Shown here piece after piece: positions 56,664 through 64,000 of a DNA stretch of 64,000 nucleotides; the first letter of the stretch is position 1, and each line of letters starts with the position of its first letter. The notes beneath the pieces were generated by a model. The model saw only the letters and a program-made list of their open reading frames with translations, made no database searches and was not told the DNA's origin. The stretch comes from Incurvaria masculella (taxonomy: Eukaryota > Arthropoda > Insecta > Lepidoptera > Incurvariidae), in assembly GCA_946894095.1 (NCBI GenBank), contig OX335642.1:13465021-13529020 (forward strand), written 5' to 3'. The position numbers were made by a program, and so were the translations under genes.

Positions 56664-56940
56664 TTTTTAGGGTTCCGTACCCGAAGGGTATCAAAGAAAC
56701 CCTATTACTAAGTCTCCTCTGTCCATCCGTCCGTCCGTCTGTCACAGGGCTGTATATCATGAACTGTAATAGATAGGCAGCTGAAATTTTCAGTGTGTAT
56801 TTATTTAGCCGCTATAACAACAAATAGGTAAAATAAAAAAAAAATTAATTAAAGATCATACAATTTTTTTTTTTGTTAAATGCTTTACGTTGACACGGAA
56901 ACCTTCGTGTGCGAGTCCGACTTGCACTTGGCCGGTTTTT
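56664..56940 (-). mobile_element. rep-B element, reverse strand
   Basis: From tttttagggttccgtacccg to cttgcacttggccggttttt, with tgtccatccgtccgtccgtc and agctgaaattttcagtgtg. Somewhat more diverged than the 53 kb copies. Confidence 0.75.
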
Positions 56941-57765
56941 AAATAGATTTGGCGCGTAGGAAGCATACACATATGTGCCCTAAGGTATTCTGTATCCTAA
57001 CCAAAAAATAAACATCCAAATGAAAGAACGCATTAAACATGATATCTCAGCCACGTTAAATACAGCTGCGACTATATAACTGCACCAACTCACACACACA
57101 CACACACACAGACGATGTTTATCCAAACTTATTGCAGTCACACGGTTACTGTACTTTATATGGGACAGTAGTGGGAATGTCAACACGCGGTACGTTGTTC
57201 TCAACGTGCATTTGTTGAAGATTGATATTCCTCTTCGAGAATTGGTAATTAAAGTTGTAGATCAACTTTAATTTACAAGAAAAGATAAAAAATACCCATC
57301 TAGGCTTGTAAATCGTACGTACGAGTACAGAGTAAAACAACCTTGCACGATTAACCTGAAAAAAGTAAAATGGATTATTACTGTATCTGTGTGTACGTCT
57401 AGTTGCACCAAGTATTACTTTTTTTTATAACAGTTTTGTGTTAGAGTTACAGTAGTCCACTGACCTTATCTCAACAGATATAATAATAAGCGTGAAACAA
57501 GGACTCATTTACTAAAGAAAGTTGTAAAATTTATTAGTATATATGTAAGTATAGTGCTAGGCTGGAATCTATGTCCGCTACGCAGGCAAAGGGCTAAACA
57601 TAAATCATGTAAGATGTAAAAAGAAGTAAAACGAATAAGGACAGAAAGAAATGACTGGGTTAAAGAGCAGTGTCAATTGAAGAAGTGAGCGGAAGTGTCA
57701 TACCCGGGCGGCCTAGCGGCCTGGCGGCGTACCGCAACCAATACGATGTGATCTTCGAAAAATAA
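56941..57765. other. Noncoding with (CA)n at 57091-57110
   Basis: AT-rich, no gene; a 20-base perfect CA microsatellite. Confidence 0.45.
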
Positions 57766-58076
57766 ACGAGTCGGACTCGCACACGAAGGGTTCCGTACCA
57801 TCGCACATGATTAAAAAAAAACACGTTTTTTGTATGGGGTCCCCTTTTATTATTATTATTTTATAATATTACCTATTTGTTGTTATAGCGGCAAAATAAA
57901 TGTATAATCTGTGAAAATTTCAGCTTCCTACCTGTTACGGTTCATGAGATACAGCCCTGTGACAGACGGACAGACGGACGGACGGACGGACGGACGGACG
58001 GACGGACGGACGGACGGACAGCGGAGGCTTAGTAATAGGGTTCCGTTTTCACCCTTTGGGTACGGAACCCTAAAAA
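57766..58076 (+). mobile_element. rep-B element, long (GACG)n
   Basis: 5'-truncated by a few bases (starts acgagtcggactcgcacacg) and otherwise complete to tacggaaccctaaaaa. It carries a long (gacg)n run at 57961-58020. An apparent 136-codon open frame through it is created by the microsatellite. Confidence 0.8.
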
Positions 58077-59100
58077 TATCCCACAGGGAAAGCGGCCTGA
58101 AGGTATATGTATGTATGAACAAACGGTATCATCCTAGACGCCACATATTGGACTTTGAGCCACACACATTTTCCTTGGAAATGCCAATGCCTGCCTGTGG
58201 CGCTGAGGGTGACGCGCTATGTATGTTTGTAAAAGGAAGAATTTCATATGGGCGGAGGGCCTTTAGGATAATTCTTAGTTCTCAGACACAATTGATAAAG
58301 GCACTGCCATCGATATGTTGATTGCTGGTTCGAGACTAGTGTTGCTCGGTAATCGTTTTCTATTTTTAGTAAATGTGTCCTTGTGTCACGATCGATTCTC
58401 CATAAATATCACATTCATTGTAAAAAGTGACTAACTTGCTTGATACGAAAAAAATCCTAGCCTCCAAAATCGCACCATTATTGCTATCTTTGTAAACGAT
58501 GTGTTTAATGTGTTCTAATGGTAAGAGCCATCTTAACTTCCACACTATAACACGTACAATGGTGTGTGATGGGTGTCTTTTGGAGACACCAACGGCAACG
58601 TTTTCTCATGCATCGTGTGCTACTTGGGCGAGAGCTTTTGTGACGCAAAGATTATTTTTATTATTTTGAATACTGCAATGACCTTAGCACAGCTGCAGGG
58701 GCTTTATTGACTCGACCGTGTGGAGATATTTTCAAATAACTTTATACTAGCTTAATCTTACGCATTTTGTCAATTTTAGTTAGTTTTTAGATTATTGTTT
58801 TATATTTTTGTAATAGGAATTCAGTGAAGAAAAAGTCTGTGAAATTTTCTTTGTTGCTACGCATGGTGTAATAGAAGGTACGATTATTTTTATTTCCCAG
58901 GATCATGTTCAGTAGTCCACCAAACTAAAATGACCTAACCATAAAATAAATCCATCAAATTGCAAGCTTGCAATGTTAAGACTTCTTGTTTAAAAAGAAA
59001 TCGTTTTTCAAATTAACCGTAACTGATGTAAAATTAAACGTAAATGTAAACCATTTTAAGACATAAGTAAGTCGTATTTAAGGTGGCCCAACCCGCTCAA
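58077..59100. other. Noncoding
   Basis: No gene or repeat recognised. Confidence 0.4.
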
Positions 59101-59160
59101 CTTCCCATACAAAATTTTTTTGTGGCGTAATAAAGAATTTTCAATCAATCAATCAATCAA
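59101..59160 (+). repeat. Retroelement-like 3' tail with (TCAA)n
   Basis: gtggcgtaataaagaatttt followed by four to five tcaa units, typical of a LINE 3' end with a polyadenylation signal (aataaag) and short tandem tail. No coding part. Confidence 0.4.
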
Positions 59161-59228
59161 AAGGGGAAAGAAGATCACGCCCATATTTCTATATACACAT
59201 ATGTTTTTGTTAGATTTTTGACTACAGC

Positions 59229-59440
59229 GGTCGTGGTTTACTTTTAGCTATAAGTAGTTTTGTAATTAAAATTTTCGTAAATCTTACCAAATCATACACT
59301 ATGCACGTTGTCTTTTTTGTGGACATGTTGCATCTTCCTCATCACGGAGCCTGTCTTATTCTTTGAAACAGAGAAGGTCCCAGAACGCAACACCACGGTT
59401 TTGTACCGTGCCCGCGAATGAGTTAGTCCCGCCGGGTTGG
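59229..59440 (+). repeat. Dispersed repeat C (copy 2)
   Basis: Collinear with 19910-20115. It carries an extra ~24 bases (tcccagaacgcaacaccacg) before ttttgtaccgtgcccgcg. Confidence 0.65.
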
Positions 59441-59467
59441 GCAACCTTAAGTCATTTTGACACTTTT

Positions 59468-59524
59468 GACGAATTGTCACTTTTCATACTAGTGATAGTT
59501 CCAGTTGCGACTATTTATCTCAAC
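59468..59524 (+). repeat. MITE-1 right-end fragment
   Basis: cacttttcatactagtgata, then gttgcgactatttatctcaa resembles the right arm of MITE-1 (cttttcgttagtcttagttg, ctgttacgactatttatctc). Weak. Confidence 0.35.
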
Positions 59525-59699
59525 ATAAGTAACTTTATGTATAAGTATTCACCGACCGAGCATAGGAACGGGTCGCTTGTGATGCGCGCAAGAAACAATA
59601 CCTTCGGCCGCCGCCGGAGAGCTTAAAATGGATCGTATCCCGCCTTGAGACTGCCTCGTGTCGATAGCCAGGTGCGGGCGCATCTGCATCTTATCCGTT

Positions 59700-60290
59700 C
59701 GCAGCGCGTCTGCATTATAGGCCAATGAATGAAGCTAAAATTTGGGGCTTACCAAAGCACTAAATCGTCCGTCCATGAAATCTTCAGAATGTGTACAAAT
59801 ACAGGTTTTAAAAATGAATGACTCAGAATCCAACATTTTTTTTTCCCGGAACTTAGGTATTTTGGCCAAAAACACAAAATATGCGGTATCATTTGCTGCA
59901 AAAATGGCCCGCCAAATTTATTTTCAATGTCTAATAAAATGGGTTAATAGGTATATATGTGTTCAGGAATCCAACAATTTTTTTACACAAAAGCGAGTTT
60001 TTTTTAAAAAATACACAGTTTTCGCTCTCATAAACTCGGCAGAATTGGGCAGCCCAATCTGTCGTCACACATTTGTTTTTAATTCTTATCAGATCGATAA
60101 TTTCAACGAATCCAACAAATTTGTTACTGGCAACACATATATTTTGCTAATGGCCAAATAAAGTAAACGGCATAATTTGCCCGCCCATTTTTTAAATTAT
60201 AATGATAATAAATGATATAGACGAGCATACTTTTAACAGAATCCAACAAAAAATTTACATGCCAGTCAGTTTTGCAGCGTATAACGTAAC
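59700..60290. repeat. Diverged tandem repeat, period ~132-142 bp
   Basis: gaatccaaca followed by a T- or A-rich run occurs at about 59827, 59969, 60108 and 60240. A gcccgccaaattt / gcccgcccatttt / gcagcccaatctg block sits at a constant offset between them. A 139-codon open frame (59742-60161) spans the units and repeats their words, so it is explained by the repeat rather than by a protein. Confidence 0.4.
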
Positions 60291-60759
60291 ATTGAATTTC
60301 GCGCTAAAATAGCTTGGCGAAAGCGGGTGGTAGGCGGCGCGGTGCGGAGGCAGTGCGGCGCGGTGGCGTGGGAACGGTGGCGGCGGTAAGAAAGGGTTTA
60401 GCCTGTGTTAGTGATACCGATTACGAAGTAATTATTAGTATTATCTTTGGTGATACTTATGTATAGTTCGTTTTCATGCGTAGTACCTGCATAATGGACA
60501 AGAGTTTATAAGTGTGATGTGAAATTTAAATTAATTAATTCGCCAATTTGATAAAGGTATTATTCTTTTGTAATTGCTAGTGATCGTCGAATATACACAT
60601 GTAAATGAGTAAAATACTTTGGTAAAGGTTGAATACAATTTGAGTTATTTTATTTTTATGCAAGATGATTCCGCGAAGATAAATCACTGAAATTAGATAA
60701 ACTACATATTTATAATTCACAAATTGATTCACGGTGGATTATACATACATTCATGAATG
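60291..60759. other. Noncoding with GC-rich patch and possible splice donor
   Basis: 60318-60386 is GC-rich (ggtaggcggcgcggtgcgga, gcgcggtggcgtgggaacgg) and ends GGCGGCG|GTAAGA at 60386, which would make a good donor of a noncoding first exon on the forward strand. No other evidence. Confidence 0.25.
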
Positions 60760-60783
60760 AAGAACGTGATATATCACGTTCTT
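60760..60783. repeat. 24 bp perfect palindrome
   Basis: aagaacgtgata followed by its exact inverted copy. No known site recognised. Confidence 0.7.
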
Positions 60784-60944
60784 GGATTCAGTGCCGCACT
60801 AGCTTAGTACGAAAAAGTATATTTACTTATTGAATTATGTTGTGCCTTGGGCGTCAGGGCAAATAGGAGCCGAAAGCGCTAGACCCGAGCACGCCTGTGA
60901 AATACCCCGCAATTCGCTTGCACCGGTCATATAATACTGACCAT
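60784..60944. other. Noncoding
   Basis: Boundary region before the satellite-like array. Confidence 0.35.
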
Positions 60945-63900
60945 ACATTTAAAAGTATGGAAAATTTACTGTTTCGAGCGTATTCAAATGCGAATATCTA
61001 GTTAATTACTCATTAGATTTTAGTGAAGTTTCATCAATTCAAATAACACGTTGAAGACTCCATAAGCATAAAAAAAGATCGTCGGTGTATAAAGTACCGG
61101 TGAAAATGTCTCAAAACATTTTTTTAAATTTTAAATGTATGAAAATATATATACCGTCCATCTTTTTTTTATGGAGTCTCTGGCGTGCTATCTTTAATGG
61201 TGAAAATCTCCTTTAAATCTGACCATTAATTTCCGAGATATTCGCATGTGAATACTGTCGAAACAGTAAATTTTCCATACATTAAAAACTTAAAACAATT
61301 TTTGAAAGGCATTTTCACTGATCTAAAAAAACATGAAAAATCTGGTCTATATCGAATATAGATAACGTTGGATCGGTGAAAATGCCTTTAACAATGTTTT
61401 AAATGTAAAGGTATTGAAAATTTACTGTTTTGAGTGCATTCAAATGCGAATATCTCGTAAATTAGTCGTCAGATTTTAATGAAGTTTTCATTATTTTAAA
61501 TAACACGTCAACGACTCCATGAGCATGAAAAACCGGCCATGTGCGAGTCTGACTCGCACACGAAGGGTTCCGTACCCTCGTACAAGACATAACACAAAAA
61601 AGTTTTGTGTGTAATTTTGACTATTTTTTTATTCCATATTTTTTGCTTATGGAGTATTTGACGTGCTATCTCTAATGGGGAAAACCTCATTTAAATCTGT
61701 ATATACGGTACATACATTTGCATCGGTATAAATGCCTCTTTCTTTAAAATTCCTTCAAAAAATTTTGAAAATTTTAAATGTGTTTTTTGTTTGCTCAAGG
61801 CGTCTTCAACCTGTTATTTTGAATGGTGAAAACTTTATTTAAATCTGACCATTAATTTCTGAGATATTCGCATGTGAATACTGTCGAAACAGTACATTTT
61901 CAATACATTTAAAACTTAAAACAATTTTTGAAAGGCGTTTTCACAGGTCTAAAAAAAACATGAAAAATGTGTTCTATATCGAAAATAGAAAACGTTAGAT
62001 TGGTACAAATGCGTTTAACCATGTTTTAAATGTTAAGGTATTGAAAATGTACTGTTTTGAGCGCATTCGAATGCGAATATCTCGTAAATTAGTCTTCAGA
62101 TTTTAATACAGTTTTGATCATTTAAAATAACACGTGAACGACTCCATGAGCATGAAAAACCAGCCATGTGCGAGTCTGACTCGCACACGAAGGGTTCCGT
62201 GCCGTCGAACAAGACATAACACAAACAAGTTTTGCATGTAATCTTAACTATTTTTTAATTCCATATGTTTTTCTTATGGAGTCTTTGACGTGCTATCTCT
62301 AATGGTGAAAACGTCATTTAAATCTGTAAATACGGTACATACATTTGCATCGGTATAAATGTCTCTTTCTTTAAAATTCGTTTAAAAACCTTTGAAAATT
62401 TTAAATGTGTGAAAATATAAATACCGTTGATCTTTGTTTGCTCATGGAGTCTTCAACCTATTACTTTGAATGGTGAAAACTTTATTTAAATCTGACCATT
62501 AACATCTGAGATATTCGCATGTGAATATTGTCGAAACAGTACATTTTCCATACATTTAAAATTTGAAACAATTTTTGAAATGCATTTTCACCGATCTAAA
62601 AAAACATGAAAAATGTGTTCTATATCGAACATAGATAACGTTGGATCGGTGAAAGTGCCCTTAACAATGTTTTAAATTTAAAAGTATTGAAAATTTACGG
62701 TTTTGAACGCATTCGAATGCGAATATCTCGTAAATTAGTCGTCAGATTTTAATACAGTTTTGATCATTTAAAATAACACGTGAACGACTCCATGAGCATG
62801 AAAAACCGGCCATGTGCGAGTCTGACTCGCACACGAAGGGTTCCGTACCGTCATACAAGACATAACACAAAAGAGTGTTGTATGTAATTTTGACTATTTT
62901 TAATTCCATATTTTTTGCTTATGGAGTCTTTGACGTGCTATCTCTAATGGTGAAAACCTCATTGAAATCAGTATATACGGTACACACATTTGTATCGGTA
63001 TAAATACCTCTTTCTTTAAAATTCCTTCAAAAATTTTTGAAAATTTTAAATATGTTATTTGTTTGCTCATGGCGTCTTCAACCTGTTGTTTTGAATGGTG
63101 AAAACTTTATTTAGATCTGACCACTAATTTCTGAGATATTCGCATGTGAATAATGTCGAAACAGTACATTTTCAATACATTTAAAACTTAAAACAATTTT
63201 TGAAAGGCGTTTTCACAGGTCTAAAAAAAACATGAAAAATGTGTTCTATATCGAAAATAGAAAACGTTAGATTGGTACAAATGCGTTTAACCATGTTTTA
63301 AATGTTAAGGCATTGAAAATGTTCTGTTTTGAGCGCATTCGAATGCGAATATCTCGTAAATTAGTCTTCAGATTTTAATACAGTTTTGATCATTTAAAAT
63401 AACACGTGAACGACTCCATGAGCATGAAAAACCAGCCATGTGCGAGTCTGACTCGCACACGAAGGGTTCCGTGCCGTCGAACAAGACATAACACAAACAA
63501 GTTTTGCATGTAATCTTAACTATTTTTTAATTCCATATGTTTTTCTTATGGAGTCTTTGACGTGCTATCTCTAATGGTGAAAACGTCATTTAAATCTGTA
63601 AATACGGTACATACATTTGCATCGGTATAAATGTCTCTTTCTTTAAAATTCGTTTAAAAACCTTTGAAAATTTTAAATGTGTGAAAATATAAATACCGTT
63701 GATCTTTGTTTGCTCATGGAGTCTTCAACCTATTACTTTGAATGGTGAAAACTTTATTTAAATCTGACCATTAACATCTGAGATATTCGCATGTGAATAT
63801 TGTCGAAACAGTACATTTTCCATACATTTAAAATTTGAAACAATTTTTGAAATGCATTTTCACCGATCTAAAAAAACATGAAAAATGTGTTCTATATCGA

Positions 63901-64000
63901 ATATAGATAACGTTGGATCGGTGAAAGTGCCCTTAACAATGTTTTAAATTTAAAAGTATTGAAAATTTACGGTTTTGAACGCATTCGAATGCGAATATCT
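60945..64000. repeat. Palindromic satellite-like array, higher-order dimers; continues past window
   Basis: Monomers start (gaaaatttac or variant followed by tgttttgag) at 60960, 61416, 62043, 62689, 63315 and 63961. Lengths are about 456, 627, 646, 626 and 646 bp. The 627 and 646 bp types alternate, giving a ~1272 bp dimer present twice (61416-62688, 62689-63960) and starting a third time. The two 646 bp units are almost identical. Each monomer is an inverted repeat: ggcattttcactgatc pairs with gatcggtgaaaatgcc across a ~47 base loop, and gatattcgcatgtgaat with the mirror gcgaatatct blocks. The first monomer is shorter because it lacks ~75 bp of rep-B head and an extra partial arm. No protein. 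Confidence 0.85.
61528..61600 (+). repeat. rep-B head inside satellite monomer 2 (also 62155, 62801, 63427)
   Basis: aaaccggccatgtgcgagtc then tgactcgcacacgaagggtt, ccgtaccctcgtacaagaca matches the first ~75 bp of rep-B and nothing of its body. The same piece recurs at 62155-62228, 62801-62872 and 63427-63500. Units alternate between ccggcc and ccagcc, tracking the two monomer types. Confidence 0.8.

Noticed and set aside
57911..58321. 136-codon protein with a DGRTDGRTDGRT repeat
   Set aside because: Translated (GACG)n microsatellite inside rep-B. The same explains similar frames at 41571, 53048 and 53461.
59742..60161. 139-codon open frame
   Set aside because: It spans a diverged tandem repeat and repeats the same ESN words; not a gene.
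60945..64000. CRISPR array or other prokaryotic repeat-spacer system
   Set aside because: Repeat units of ~630 bp, palindromic throughout, no spacers and a eukaryotic context.

Overview
This 64 kb window is nuclear DNA of a moth or butterfly (Lepidoptera). It is AT-rich, almost free of host genes, and packed with repeat families typical of that order. These include Helitron ends with the TCCTACTAATATTATAAA start and CTAG finish, tRNA-derived SINEs, RTE-type and Jockey/CR1-type LINE remnants, a Penelope-like element remnant, AACCGACTTC-bounded elements, and a short interstitial tract of the insect telomere repeat (CCTAA/TTAGG). I see no bacterial genes, operons, CRISPR arrays or rRNA/tRNA genes. 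The assignment rests on repeat types known from Lepidoptera; species cannot be told.

Layout. 1-7 kb: noncoding DNA with a LINE scrap (1.2 kb), SINE fragments, an unidentified decayed reading frame (3.2-3.7 kb), a fold-back MITE (5.4 kb) and an RTE-type LINE remnant (5.8-6.6 kb). 7.3-12 kb: several fold-back (inverted-repeat) elements, one enclosing the telomere-like tract. 12.3-15.5 kb: a Helitron-type element split by a reverse-strand Jockey-like LINE with a 709-codon open reverse transcriptase frame, the longest and best preserved protein in the window. 16-23 kb: noncoding, with CpG-rich DNA at 17.3-17.6 kb and fold-back elements at 18.1, 20.4-20.8 and 22.0-22.5 kb. 24.0-25.3 kb: a frameshifted CR1/Jockey-type LINE. 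25.6-31.8 kb: the best candidate host-gene territory. It holds a probable first coding exon of a coiled-coil protein on the reverse strand (30181-30329, with splice donor, upstream stop and a plausible upstream acceptor), a weak first-exon candidate at 25.8 kb, a 155 bp tandem duplication, and a nearly full-length SINE. 31.9-33.1 kb: another decayed LINE. 33-48 kb: noncoding with scattered MITEs, SINE scraps, a Helitron end, and a Penelope-like reverse transcriptase remnant (42.6-43.3 kb). 48.7-51.1 kb: two LINE 3' portions in opposite orientation. 51.3-58.1 kb: a dense cluster of short non-autonomous elements, including five copies of a (GACG)n-containing element here called rep-B and a 1.4 kb terminal-inverted-repeat element full of GTTTACGACCA motifs. 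59-61 kb: noncoding with diverged tandem repeats. 61-64 kb and beyond the window: a satellite-like array of palindromic monomers arranged as ~1.27 kb dimers (a higher-order repeat) that has captured the first ~75 bp of rep-B.

The coding sequences present are almost all reverse transcriptases of five separate retroelement lineages, at different stages of decay. They do not form a pathway. The short elements (SINEs, MITEs, rep-B, Helitron ends) are non-autonomous and would have depended on enzymes encoded elsewhere. The items most worth a second look are the palindromic higher-order array at the right edge, the GTTTACGACCA element at 54.2-55.6 kb, the long-TIR element at 22 kb, and the fold-back element enclosing telomere-like repeats. 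All family assignments come from motif recognition by eye; no database search was run.
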